Shown: positions 1 through 8,789, counted from the stretch's first letter. The stretch is DNA of 64,000 nucleotides from Pseudomonas sp. FP1742 (GCF_030687145.1 NZ_CP117460.1:992001-1056000), one strand, 5' to 3'. Notes: generated by a model not told the origin, from the letters alone. Made by a program: numbers and translations.

Positions 1-698
1 TCCGAACTCGAAATGTCCCTCTGCATCACTTGCAGATCCAGCACCGGGCACAGTTCATCGATGATGACGCGGCGAGTGATGCCCGCCAGTGCCATTTCGG
101 TCGTCGGTGTAATGAGTTGGCTGCCCTTCACAAAAAAGATATTGGAACCACTGGACTCGCAGACCGTATCGTTGGTCGAGAGAAACAGCACGTCGTCAAA
201 TGCCTCATCTTTATCATGGAAGCTCAAAAAACTGATCGCATAGGTGGACGAGGTTTTGGCTTGATACGGATGGCAATCGGCGGGCGCGCGTCTCCAACTG
301 GCGGTCGTGAGCCTGTAAGGTGTGGTCGCTGCCTTCGGAGCAAATGGCAGGACGAATATCGCCACTTTGCTGCGGCAACCTCGACCCATGAAACTGACGT
401 CGGCTTCGTCATAAAACACGATGATTTTAATGTACGCGTCTTGCAGCTCGTTGCGCTTGAGTAGTTCATTGCACGCCTCAGTCAGCGTTGCGTTGGTGTA
501 ATGCAGGGCATGTTTGAACAAGCGGGCTGACTGTTGTAACCGTTGTAAGTGCTCCTCGCACTTGAAAACCTTGCCGCCATAACTGCGCATGCCTTCGTAG
601 ACTGAGGAGGCATAGGACAGCGAGTGTGTGACGGGCGACAAGTTAATCTGATCAAGCTGGAGGTATACGCCGTCCAGCCAGGCGAGAGCCGTGGTCAT
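1..698 (-). CDS. Class IV PLP aminotransferase (IlvE-like), partial at left edge
   Basis: A reading frame opens at the ATG at 698 (AGGA about 8 nt upstream) and stays open to the window edge, giving 232 codons with the C-terminus missing; family members are about 300 residues. An N-terminal motif VYEGMRSY and, near residues 133-150, the pattern SWRR...QAKTSSTY match the branched-chain/D-amino-acid aminotransferase (fold type IV) family. Lys148 in QAKTSS is the expected PLP-binding lysine, and ESSGSNIFFV (residues 181-190) is the conserved strand that follows it. It would move an amino group between an amino acid and a keto acid, or act as a lyase, as some family members do. It is the last visible gene of the minus-strand cluster, 50 nt after the dioxygenase gene. 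Placed beside an ATP-grasp ligase, oxygenases and an exporter, it probably makes or modifies an amino-acid building block. Substrate unknown; the family call is firm. Confidence 0.82.
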   Translation of the reverse strand, partial: MTTALAWLDGVYLQLDQINLSPVTHSLSYASSVYEGMRSYGGKVFKCEEHLQRLQQSARLFKHALHYTNATLTEACNELLKRNELQDAYIKIIVFYDEADVSFMGRGCRSKVAIFVLPFAPKAATTPYRLTTASWRRAPADCHPYQAKTSSTYAISFLSFHDKDEAFDDVLFLSTNDTVCESSGSNIFFVKGSQLITPTTEMALAGITRRVIIDELCPVLDLQVMQRDISSS

Positions 699-748
699 AA
701 TCTATTTCCTGATTGATGTTCTTATGATGTTTACAGCGAAGTGAGACG

Positions 749-1636
749 TTAATTCTTTATGATTTCTCGCGCGGTCAGTGCGTTGTAGAACTCGCCTTTG
801 ATCAACCCTTCACCTTCATAGCTATTGGGGCGTCCACCTTGACGTTCGAGTTCCTTGATGATGGATTCGTAGTCGTCCACGGGGACGATCCTGAAGTCCA
901 TACTGACTCGCGTCATGTTTTCCATGTTCTCTGCGGTCCCGTGCAGAATCCGGGGGTCAAACATCAAGCATTGACCGTAACGAAGGTTGGTCGGCATGGC
1001 GTCGGTGCGCAGATCGGCCATCAGTTGGGGACGTTGCTTTGCATAGTCAAAAAAGGCGACCCGACTTTCTTTGTATTCGTCATAGGTATAACCCTGCTCT
1101 TGCGCAAAGGCTTTAAGAGTATTGATGCTTGCAGTTCTGGAGCAAACGCTGAGCGTGCCGGTATTTTTCACGTCACAAAATGGCAGCCACATGTTGATCT
1201 GTTGAAAATAATCGCCCAGCAGTGTGTCCGAGTGATGGGTGAAAAGTTCGCCATCCGGCAACCTGTATCGATCATCCAGTTTGGCGGGGATGTGATAGCG
1301 GACCAATGGGTTGTGTTCGAATACGAAATCAAAATCCAGATGGTCGCTGAGCCAATGAACAAACTTGTAATACGCCTCGATCATCGGCGCCCCGAGTGTT
1401 TGCAGAGGGTCATGCCAATGGCCGGAGTCTTCCAGATGATTGCTGATTTCTTCCTGGCTCAGGCATTCATGTATTTTGTTCAGTGCAAAGTCGGTTTTGA
1501 GGTTGTAGCGACTGGCCAAGGTCTTTTGAAGTGTCCCTGCCAAGTCAAAGTTCGACGTTGGGTAATCCATGATAGAGATGCCGTTCTCTATCCTATGAAC
1601 ACTGTAAAGCTGTTTGTTGATATCGAAAAAAGACAT
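749..1636 (-). CDS. Phytanoyl-CoA dioxygenase (PhyH)-family 2OG/Fe(II) oxygenase
   Basis: A 295-residue protein. The start chosen is the ATG at 1636, preceded by AAGGAG six bases upstream; a longer frame from 1678 would overlap the upstream gene and lacks such a site. The Fe(II) facial triad is visible: H-S-D at about residues 135-137 (GELFTHHSD) and a distal His at about 232 (RILHGTAEN), followed by Arg at about 243 (MTRVSMDFR) that would bind 2-oxoglutarate. The region INMWLPFCDVKNTGTL is typical of PhyH enzymes. The family hydroxylates, halogenates or desaturates small molecules, many from natural-product pathways. It lies 13 nt after the acyltransferase gene, so it is co-transcribed in the cluster. 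Expected to be a tailoring oxygenase; substrate unknown. Confidence 0.8.
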   Translation of the reverse strand: MSFFDINKQLYSVHRIENGISIMDYPTSNFDLAGTLQKTLASRYNLKTDFALNKIHECLSQEEISNHLEDSGHWHDPLQTLGAPMIEAYYKFVHWLSDHLDFDFVFEHNPLVRYHIPAKLDDRYRLPDGELFTHHSDTLLGDYFQQINMWLPFCDVKNTGTLSVCSRTASINTLKAFAQEQGYTYDEYKESRVAFFDYAKQRPQLMADLRTDAMPTNLRYGQCLMFDPRILHGTAENMENMTRVSMDFRIVPVDDYESIIKELERQGGRPNSYEGEGLIKGEFYNALTAREIIKN

Positions 1637-1649
1637 TTTAAACTCCTTG

Positions 1650-2585
1650 TTAGCTGTCTCTCGTACTTGAAAACTCATGCATTTGATGCGGGTTTTTCGT
1701 TCGGATCGGAATCAGCCAGCTCTCCAGGTCCACCACCCGGTTGGCGCCCATCCGTATCTTTATATCGATTGCTCCCCGCCCTAGGCAGTTGTTCTTGAAG
1801 CCCAGTGATTCTGCCACTTTGTACAGTTGGTAATAATCGCTGACGTACAGGTTCAGCCCCGCCGGAACCTGGCTTCGGTCTTGACCCTGAACCAGTTGCG
1901 AGAAAACCCCGCGTTGTTCATCGGCGTAACTGAGCGAGCCATAGACCGGTGCATGGGTCGTTTTGTCGTAGTTCATTTTGATGTAGTACTTTGAACCTTC
2001 CGTCGACCGTGCCAGTGCCTGCATTGCCTCGAGCGAATAGAGGTTTTTGACGTGCTGGTATTTATCCACATTGAAGGATTGAAGAAGTGAGAACGCCACC
2101 AACACCTCGCTGTTCTCGGGCAATTCACCAAGACGGTATACCTGCGTATGACAGAGGTCCTCGGCCCGGCGCGTCAGGCGCATCATTTCTTTGTAGTGTT
2201 TCCTACCCATCGAAGTGAGCAAGCACTCATCCAGGGTTCCCTCAACCTGGAGGTAGGCGACTTGCATGAAGGGCACAGGGATGATTTCTTGTTCGTATTG
2301 CTGCCGTATCGAATCTGTCGACTTCTCCATGGAGGGCACTAACAGCCAGTCGGCTGTGTGTGCCTCTTGTGCAAGCGTGTTCAGGTAGTGCGGATCGGGG
2401 CGTTCGGAAACGGGTAAATAAAAAAAGCCCGGGGCTACATAAGCCTGTTCCTCATGCAGGGCGCTATGCTGAACCACCGTTCCTTTGAGTGTTGCTTCCC
2501 AATGGGCTATTCCACACAGGGGTAGTTGTGGGCGGGAGACACCATAGCTGATACAAAACGCATCTCGTTGCGCCTGCAATTCCAT
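1650..2585 (-). CDS. GNAT/FemAB-like acyltransferase domain protein
   Basis: A 311-residue protein starting at an ATG preceded by AAGGA. I do not recognise a named homologue. The C-terminal half fits the GNAT/FemAB-like (CelD/BioF2-like) fold: a basic helix GRKHYKEMMRLTRRAE (about residues 126-141), a YGSLSY strand, NLYVSDYYQLYKVAESLGF, then CLGRGAIDIKIRMGANR, which resembles the closing G-(R)-G-x-x-x-K-x-R-x-G-A signature of that group. Such proteins move an acyl or aminoacyl group onto an amine. No signal peptide or membrane segment is seen. It sits between the ABC exporter and the PhyH oxygenase with short gaps, so it probably acts in the same pathway, either as a tailoring acyltransferase or for self-protection by acylating the product. 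Function uncertain. Confidence 0.6.
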   Translation of the reverse strand: MELQAQRDAFCISYGVSRPQLPLCGIAHWEATLKGTVVQHSALHEEQAYVAPGFFYLPVSERPDPHYLNTLAQEAHTADWLLVPSMEKSTDSIRQQYEQEIIPVPFMQVAYLQVEGTLDECLLTSMGRKHYKEMMRLTRRAEDLCHTQVYRLGELPENSEVLVAFSLLQSFNVDKYQHVKNLYSLEAMQALARSTEGSKYYIKMNYDKTTHAPVYGSLSYADEQRGVFSQLVQGQDRSQVPAGLNLYVSDYYQLYKVAESLGFKNNCLGRGAIDIKIRMGANRVVDLESWLIPIRTKNPHQMHEFSSTRDS

Positions 2586-2632
2586 GTTTACGATCCTTGT
2601 ATAGCCACTCGTAAGGATTTATTCGGGGCTTT

Positions 2633-5600
2633 TTATGCCGTTTTTTCAACCAGCCGTTTTTCGTGATTGAAATTGAAGTTTCTGTTGCCGAGTGCGGAAA
2701 GTTCGGGATTGTGAGTAATGATGAAAAACAACGTATTGGGAAGCGCAGAAATGAGCTTTTGAATCAACTGAACTTCATCCGCTCTGTTCAACTCTGAAGT
2801 CGCTTCATCGAGGATGACAATCGCCGGGGTATTGAGGGTCAGATCAAGCAATGCCAGTCGTTGTAGTTCTGACTTGCTCAGGTTTATTTCACCATTCCAG
2901 GGGACGTGTTGGTTAAAGCCATCCTGCAATTGCTCGACAATATCCGAGAGCCCGAGATAGGCCGCGCGTTGATTGAGTTCTTCCAGTGATGGGTTGTTAA
3001 AGTGCTGCGCCAGCGAACCCGGTTTAAACACGGGGTTGGAGGTCAGTAGCTGGACTTCTTCCGCATGCTGGCGTGCCAGGTACCCATCGGTGCCGCCTAG
3101 CGTGGATATCTGCCCTTGGCTTGGGAACAAACTGCCCACTACCAGGTTGGCAAACGTGGATTTGCCGACGCCACTGGCACCCATGATCACAACGACTTCA
3201 TTCTCATGGAACGATTGGTCGAAGTGTTCGAGCACCGTTGAGCCGCTGTTCGGGTTAATGAACGTGACGTCGGAAAAGGACACCAACGGGGCATTCGAAC
3301 CGACCTTTGTCTGCACCGGCGAAGGTCGAGGCTGAAAGCTGGCAACCACCAGGCGATCAGCACTGTCCAGGACTTGCCGGAGTTCAACAAGACATCTGCC
3401 GAGTCGTGCAAAAATCGCAATCAGGCTGTAGGAGAGACTGATCGCCAAAACGTTCGCCATGCTGACCGTGCCCGTTGCATTGAAGTAAATCGTTGACGCA
3501 ACGATGCATGACAGGAAAAAAACGCCCATCAAATCCAGCTTGTAGCTATACCAGCGACGCGTTGCTGCATTGTCCAGCGAGGCGAATGCCCGAGTAGTCA
3601 CGCTGGGTGACAGCCAATCCAGAATCATCGAATTGTCGTGTGCATTATCAAATCGACCACCTGACCAATTCAGTGCCTGAACACGTGCAAACAAGGTGGA
3701 CGTGGCGTCGATTTCCCCGGTATTGAATCGCCGGAGTAACTCGCCGGAGTTTCTTGCGCCATACCAGTAGCAAAGCCCGATAACAACGAACGGCAGCAAT
3801 ACATAGAGGTTGTTCAGCATGACGTAGCCGATTGTTATCAACAGCAAGGTTACGGCGCCAACCGTTTCCAGCAACAACACCGGCAGAACCTCATCGACGC
3901 GACGCTGATCCCAGGTCAGCTTGTTCTGACTGTCACGATTAACCTCTTGAGCCAGGGTGTGGTCCAGGCCTGGATTCATCAAATTAGCGAAGTAATGAAT
4001 GCATTGGGTTGAGGCTGCATCAATACTTTTCCTGACGGTAATCAGCGCCCCGAAAATCGACAGGACCGCACTCACCACTAAAACACTGACCAGCCCGATC
4101 AAGGACAGCTGCAAGTGTGTCGTGAGATAACCGCTGGCAATAATGTAATCGCCCGCAATGGTAAACACTTCTTTAAGAGCGAATAGCGCGAAGGCTATCA
4201 ACGAGATTTTCCACAGGCCGAAATCCAGCAGGCTTCTTGTGATTGACCTTGAGCGTATCGTTGCAGTTTTTGACCGCTCGGGTACAGAGAGAGGCTCTGC
4301 TTCGTCTGCCGGATCAACCGGGGCGAGGTTCTCGGAGCGGGTGCCAACAGGGTGTGAATGCGCTGCAAGTTGATTGGTTTGCACGTGCGCAATGTTGCCG
4401 CCCGCCACTGTCCAGACTTCTTGCGCGGCCGCTTTCTCTTCCTGTTTGTCCGTGACAAAAATGACGTTGGTATCGCGCCATGGGCCTTGCAGAAGTGAAA
4501 CAAGCAGGCCCGCCGCGAGGCTTTCGTCCAGACCCGAAGTGGGTTGGTCAATGAAGATCCACTGCGGCTGTGCGACCAAGGCTCTGGCCAACTCAAGACG
4601 CTTTCCCTGGCCTCTGGAAACGTCCCAGTTGCCCTCTGCGCCATGGGTGAGCTCATTCAGGTAATCAACGTAAAAGTGCTCGGGTAAGCGAGACAGAGCA
4701 AAGGCGCGGCAGGCCTCGTCGTCTGAAAAGTCTCTGCGGTAAAGACTCAGGTTCTCGCGAAGCCCGCCTGCAAACATCCACGGCTCGTCTGGAATGAAGA
4801 TTGCTCGGCCGTCAGTGTCGTCAAGACATTGCGCTCGGTTTCGTAGCACCGAGGTCTTGCCGCTGCTCGCGGTCCCGATAATCGCAATATGTTTAGCTTG
4901 GGTGGTCGGTAGCTGTACCGGTTCAAGGTGGGACGAATCAGCGTGATTGGCACGAAGGAAATACTCGATGTTTTTGTGCCCGACAAATCCTTGAGAGATG
5001 CTTTGCACAATATCCGGAATGTTATTGGCGACGGATCTCAAACCGCCAATCAATGCCATGGCCGCCAACACTCCAGGTGCATCGACGTGACCCAGATAGA
5101 CTAGCTGCAACAGTGCCGCACTGAGCAGCGCCGCAATGGGCGTCATCGTCGAGATCAAACTGATCGCCGCCACCAGGCGGGCCGCTTTTTTCAGCGACGC
5201 TGCTTCGGGGTTTCGTTTGTCGGCGTAGTCGCTTATCAGTTTGGCATTCCAGTTCTTAAGCCAGGCCTGGCGTCGGTTTTTTGTAGCGAACACACCTATC
5301 TCAATGCGTTGCGTGGCGTTCAGTGATAGTTGTGCATAGGTCATGCTCAGTCGTTGAGCCACCCAGAACACGACCAGTGAACTGACGACAATGACCGCCA
5401 ACGCGGCCAAGGCACTGACGCCTAGGGCAAAGAAGAAGAATGTTGAGGTAAAGATGACCGTGGCGAGTGCCAGCGAGATTGTTATAAGTCCCGACCATGA
5501 AGATTCGACACGTGCCGCTTCGCGGTCAAACAGCGTGGTGAGGCTGAGTGGAGACGAGCCACCCAGCGAACTGTTCTTTTTGAGAAGAAGGCGTTGTTCC

Positions 5601-6013
5601 ACATAAGAGCGACCGCCGACACCCGCCAGTTCGGCCAAAAAAAACGAGTGGTTGAGCGCCAGCCAGGCGCAGTAGGTCAGCGCCATGCAGGTGGCCCCGA
5701 GTGCGATGTTCGACATGACCACCGAGTCGTCTTGTATGAGCTGCGCCAGTAACGATTTGAGGGTAATGGCGGCGCCAAATGCCGCCGCGGTATGTACACC
5801 GATGGCCACAAACGCCAACACGATATCTTGTCTGAGGGCTGCAAAAATCCTGAGGTGAAGCCTGTCCTTCCCGTTTTCTTTCCCTGCATCCTGTATCGCA
5901 GCGCCACGCCAGCGCTGCCAGCGGGACGCGTGAACGGAACGTGCGCCTCGATGGCGTCCAGGTTCAGGGATCTGAAACCATAAAATTGTGTTCAGGATTT
6001 CTGCAATCTTCAT
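2633..6013 (-). CDS. Fused ABC exporter (TMD-NBD-TMD-NBD) with one degenerate ATP site
   Basis: About 1126 residues from the ATG at 6013, four bases after the preceding stop codon, which suggests translational coupling. An in-frame extension to 6094 would overlap the upstream gene. Two half-transporters are joined. NBD1 has Walker A GTASSGKT (about residue 380), a poor signature VSRGQ, Walker B ending FIDQ (Gln replaces the catalytic Glu) and VTDKQ where the H-loop His is expected. NBD2 has Walker A GASGVGKS, signature LSKSE, intact ILDEATS and the switch histidine in ITHN. This asymmetry is known from heterodimeric and ABCC-type exporters, where only one composite site hydrolyses ATP. The stretch PDEPWMFAGGLRENL in the NBD1 Q-loop region also recalls ABCC/MRP proteins. 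It most likely exports the cluster's product; no separate periplasmic partner is seen. Confidence 0.88.
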   Translation of the reverse strand: MKIAEILNTILWFQIPEPGRHRGARSVHASRWQRWRGAAIQDAGKENGKDRLHLRIFAALRQDIVLAFVAIGVHTAAAFGAAITLKSLLAQLIQDDSVVMSNIALGATCMALTYCAWLALNHSFFLAELAGVGGRSYVEQRLLLKKNSSLGGSSPLSLTTLFDREAARVESSWSGLITISLALATVIFTSTFFFFALGVSALAALAVIVVSSLVVFWVAQRLSMTYAQLSLNATQRIEIGVFATKNRRQAWLKNWNAKLISDYADKRNPEAASLKKAARLVAAISLISTMTPIAALLSAALLQLVYLGHVDAPGVLAAMALIGGLRSVANNIPDIVQSISQGFVGHKNIEYFLRANHADSSHLEPVQLPTTQAKHIAIIGTASSGKTSVLRNRAQCLDDTDGRAIFIPDEPWMFAGGLRENLSLYRRDFSDDEACRAFALSRLPEHFYVDYLNELTHGAEGNWDVSRGQGKRLELARALVAQPQWIFIDQPTSGLDESLAAGLLVSLLQGPWRDTNVIFVTDKQEEKAAAQEVWTVAGGNIAHVQTNQLAAHSHPVGTRSENLAPVDPADEAEPLSVPERSKTATIRSRSITRSLLDFGLWKISLIAFALFALKEVFTIAGDYIIASGYLTTHLQLSLIGLVSVLVVSAVLSIFGALITVRKSIDAASTQCIHYFANLMNPGLDHTLAQEVNRDSQNKLTWDQRRVDEVLPVLLLETVGAVTLLLITIGYVMLNNLYVLLPFVVIGLCYWYGARNSGELLRRFNTGEIDATSTLFARVQALNWSGGRFDNAHDNSMILDWLSPSVTTRAFASLDNAATRRWYSYKLDLMGVFFLSCIVASTIYFNATGTVSMANVLAISLSYSLIAIFARLGRCLVELRQVLDSADRLVVASFQPRPSPVQTKVGSNAPLVSFSDVTFINPNSGSTVLEHFDQSFHENEVVVIMGASGVGKSTFANLVVGSLFPSQGQISTLGGTDGYLARQHAEEVQLLTSNPVFKPGSLAQHFNNPSLEELNQRAAYLGLSDIVEQLQDGFNQHVPWNGEINLSKSELQRLALLDLTLNTPAIVILDEATSELNRADEVQLIQKLISALPNTLFFIITHNPELSALGNRNFNFNHEKRLVEKTA

Positions 6014-6017
6014 GGAG

Positions 6018-7103
6018 TCAGTTGTATGCCGGCTTGGTTGGAGGTGTTGTATCCATTGCACGATGCGAGTAGTCAGCGCAGGCAATGTCGGCAAACCGGT
6101 CGCAAAGCAGAGTGATCATGTTCCAGCCTTCGCTCAGGGTTTCACGCAGCTCTTCGATTTCCTTGGGTGATGCCTGATTCAGCAGTTCTATGCCCATACT
6201 GACGTGGCTGCCATCATCTTCACCGTGCTCTTGGAAGTGCGGCATGCTGGTAAACACGCGGGCCGCCTCGCTATGGAAAATCTCGCCGCTGCCTTCCAGC
6301 ACGATGTGCATCAGCAATGTCTTGACCATGTCGTTCTTGTAGAGCATTTGATGCCTGAACCATTCCATGGTTGACAGGAATGCCGCGTCCCCTATGGGCG
6401 AGTGAGTGGCATGGCGCTGATTGCGCAGATTGTTGTTGTGTCCCAGTTCTTCCACTAGGTGTTCAAGCGCGATTTTCTTGTGTGCAGGATCAAGCGTCAT
6501 CGCCACACGTATATGCAGCAGGTTCTGAAACATGTCTGACCAGGTCTGCAGGCAATCGAGAAGCCTTTCACGTACTTCGGGCTGATCGATCGACGGTGAA
6601 TTGATCAGCGAAAGCAGCCGACTGTTCCTGAAGCTCTCCAGATAACCCTCGTTATCTTTTAACAGCCCGTCGGCGGGCTTGGCATTGACTGTTTCTTGAG
6701 CCTTGAAGACGACATTCGGTTGAAGGGTGTCCTCGTACAGGGCCTTACCGTTGAACTGAATAGATAGTGCCCAGAAACCATCGTTGGTGCCTTTGAAACC
6801 ATGCCGCGAGTGGGGCGGGACCAGCACCATATCACCCGCCTCGATATTTCGTTCTGTATCGCCAAGGGTTTTCCCCGAGCCGTCACAAATCAGGATCAGG
6901 CTCGCCTCGGGGTGTTGATGAACCGACAATTCCTGGTCCTTTTCGAGTCTGACCCAGCTAAGGGCCACCTCGCTTTTGGACGGAATGAACTGGGCCAGCG
7001 CGGGATGTTGGGAAAATATTTTTACAACACCCAAGTCGTGTAAGGCGCCATTCACCACCACGCTGTTGAGGGGGGCGATGTCACTTCTAGAGATAACTTC
7101 CAT
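6018..7103 (-). CDS. Cupin fused to haem-oxygenase-like (HDO-type) oxidase domain
   Basis: A 361-residue two-domain protein. The ATG at 7103 has AGGA about nine bases upstream and is preferred to an in-frame TTG at 7127. Residues about 45-120 form a cupin: ELSVHQHPEAS gives the H-x-H...E metal ligands and PPHSRHGFKG a later His. Residues about 190-350 are helical and carry spaced Glu/His/Asp residues (EHLVEELGHN, VLEGSGEIFH, HGEDDGSHV) resembling the E-H-E-D-H pattern of haem-oxygenase-like diiron oxidases and related iron-containing redox enzymes (UndA, BesC, SznF types). Such domains do N-oxygenation, C-C cleavage or desaturation on amino or fatty acids. The gene lies between the ATP-grasp and ABC genes of the cluster. 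Domain assignment is inferred from motifs; the reaction is unknown. A regulatory role for the cupin is also possible. Confidence 0.68.
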   Translation of the reverse strand: MEVISRSDIAPLNSVVVNGALHDLGVVKIFSQHPALAQFIPSKSEVALSWVRLEKDQELSVHQHPEASLILICDGSGKTLGDTERNIEAGDMVLVPPHSRHGFKGTNDGFWALSIQFNGKALYEDTLQPNVVFKAQETVNAKPADGLLKDNEGYLESFRNSRLLSLINSPSIDQPEVRERLLDCLQTWSDMFQNLLHIRVAMTLDPAHKKIALEHLVEELGHNNNLRNQRHATHSPIGDAAFLSTMEWFRHQMLYKNDMVKTLLMHIVLEGSGEIFHSEAARVFTSMPHFQEHGEDDGSHVSMGIELLNQASPKEIEELRETLSEGWNMITLLCDRFADIACADYSHRAMDTTPPTKPAYN

Positions 7104-7127
7104 ATCGTCTATTCCTATTGTTGGCAA

Positions 7128-8294
7128 TTAACTTGCGGAACTTAGTCTGTTCAGGTGGTTAATGGCGGTATAAAACTTCTTGCGATCATTGCTGGCAATG
7201 ACCACTAGGCCGATTTTGTCATCGTTTATGTGCGGTCTTCCCAGCGGGGGATTGGCTTCGCCCATTACTAGTCTGATGATGTCCACTTCCTGCATGTAAT
7301 CCCTGATCAGGTCCGGGTTCAGTGGTTCATAAAAAAGATGAGAGCCAGCAAATTTGTAGTGTGTCAGTAGAGTGTTGGTAGTGTCCGATTCGGCTTCGTG
7401 ACTATGAAAGCGCAGTGTTTCTCTAAAAAGATCAACGCCTGTTGTGAGCTCAACCAATAAGCCGATGTAATCACCGCCGACGCGGTTGTTGACTTCTATC
7501 AGATGAAATTTTCCATCTGCTATTGTTACTTCAATATGGCAAGGCCCATGTGTGTGATTGATTGCGGTCAGCAGGCGCTCGCAATAACGACTCAATTCGC
7601 TGAATGTGTCGCTGTCGAGATTGTCCGGCGAGATGATGTGCTGCTCTTCTGCGAGCGATGTTTTGTATAGTTGTTTATTGGTTATGGCGAGGACTCGGTG
7701 TTGTGAATCAATGGTCAGTGTTTCGACACTGACTTCCCGTCCGTTTAAAAACTCTTCCGCCAGCATGACGAAATTTTCATGATTGAGTCTCTCCAGCGTA
7801 TCGAGCAGGGATGCGGAGTCTTTGATGATGAAGACGTTTTCGCTACCGGAGCCCGTTGGGTCTTTTAAGACCATCCCATTTGGATAGCAGTTGAAAAACG
7901 CTTCGACGTCCTTTCTTGTTTTACAGATCTTGCTGGCAACGGCGAATTCAGTATGTTCCAGCCTGGATCGCATCAAAGGTTTGCAGATGCATATTTCGCA
8001 GGTTTCGTAATCGATGCCCGGGATGGCGTAATGTTGACTGGCACGTGCGGCGGAAAGCAGCCCATCCTCCGTGAATGAAAAAATGTAATCGATAGATTGT
8101 GCTTTTAGTATTTTATCTATTTCTTCGATGATGGTGATTTCGGAGAAATCATTGATGAGATGGATTTTGTTGGTAAGTGCTGCGAGGTTTTTACCCTGTG
8201 ACTCAGGAAGTTGCAGCACGATGAAGTTAAAGCCTAAACCTTCGAAGTGCATGAAGGTTTCGTCATGTCCGCCGATCAGTACAATGTTTTTCAT
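7128..8294 (-). CDS. ATP-grasp ligase
   Basis: 388 residues from the ATG at 8294 (GGAA five bases upstream); an upstream in-frame start at 8330 is less likely. The N-terminus MKNIVLIGGHDETF is a pre-ATP-grasp strand-turn. The ATP-grasp core shows MVLKDPTGSGSENV (nucleotide-binding lysine and flexible loop), AEEFLNGREVSVETL, and CHIEVTI...HLIEVNNRVGGDYIG, whose Glu and Asn residues bind the two Mg ions. Enzymes with this layout join a carboxylate to an amine through an acyl phosphate, as in L-amino-acid ligases (BacD, PurK/carbamoyl-phosphate-like folds). It is the first gene of the minus-strand cluster and its start faces a 550-bp AT-rich leader. It probably makes the peptide or amide bond of the product, because no NRPS or PKS is present in the window. 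The family call is secure. Confidence 0.85.
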   Translation of the reverse strand: MKNIVLIGGHDETFMHFEGLGFNFIVLQLPESQGKNLAALTNKIHLINDFSEITIIEEIDKILKAQSIDYIFSFTEDGLLSAARASQHYAIPGIDYETCEICICKPLMRSRLEHTEFAVASKICKTRKDVEAFFNCYPNGMVLKDPTGSGSENVFIIKDSASLLDTLERLNHENFVMLAEEFLNGREVSVETLTIDSQHRVLAITNKQLYKTSLAEEQHIISPDNLDSDTFSELSRYCERLLTAINHTHGPCHIEVTIADGKFHLIEVNNRVGGDYIGLLVELTTGVDLFRETLRFHSHEAESDTTNTLLTHYKFAGSHLFYEPLNPDLIRDYMQEVDIIRLVMGEANPPLGRPHINDDKIGLVVIASNDRKKFYTAINHLNRLSSAS

Positions 8295-8668
8295 AAAGTT
8301 CCATTGTTGGCGAGTGGGGCCAATTGTCAAGGCTGTTATCTCGTGCTTTTAGGTGAGGCATGAGCTCGATTTTAATGGGGTGGAATTCAGTTGCATATAG
8401 TGGGTCGATTAAGCTGTTGGTGTGTGACAAGAGCTATCTATAACTGAATGTTAGCTCGGTTAAAGTGACTGGGAAATGGTGTGTGGCAAAAACAGATCCA
8501 TCTTACAGTGCCTGAGCGACATGCTTTAATTTGGTGAGAGATGCTTCCTAAAAGCGTGTAAGTTGTTTCCTTCAGAAATGTTGATGTACATATAGAGTTA
8601 TTCTCCTATAACTCAGTGATCGGACCTGAGATTCCATGCATTGGATAATGTTGATCCGCCGAGGTAGC
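8295..8668. promoter_or_regulatory. AT-rich leader upstream of the biosynthetic operon
   Basis: No convincing gene is seen in this stretch. It is clearly more AT-rich than flanking core DNA and should hold the promoter of the minus-strand cluster that begins at 8294. An inverted repeat, GAGTTAT (8595-8601) and ATAACTC (8608-8614) with a 6-bp spacer, is a candidate operator or attenuator hairpin. No regulator gene lies beside it in the window. Confidence 0.4.
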
Positions 8669-8772
8669 TGTAGGAGCTGCCGAAGGCTGCGATCTTTTGA
8701 GCTTCCTTCGCGCGATGACCACGGTGCCAGTTAGAAAGCCAGGGTCGCAGTCTTCGGCCGCTCCTTGGGCGC
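8669..8772. repeat. REP-type inverted pair (family TAGGAGCTGCCGAAGGCTGC)
   Basis: Left arm TAGGAGCTGCCGAAGGCTGC starts at 8671. An imperfect inverted copy (read on the minus strand as AAGGAGCGGCCGAAGACTGC) ends near 8766. The same core occurs singly at 41481. This is the layout of Pseudomonas REP doublets. It separates the cluster from the SIMPL gene. Confidence 0.7.
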
Positions 8773-8789
8773 AGTTTTGGGTGGGCAAT

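Noticed and set aside
839..1798. 319-codon plus-strand open frame
   Set aside because: Antisense to the PhyH oxygenase gene, whose iron-binding motifs and ribosome site fix the coding strand.
8606..8788. 60-codon open frame in the spacer before the SIMPL gene
   Set aside because: It lies inside the REP pair and has no ribosome site.
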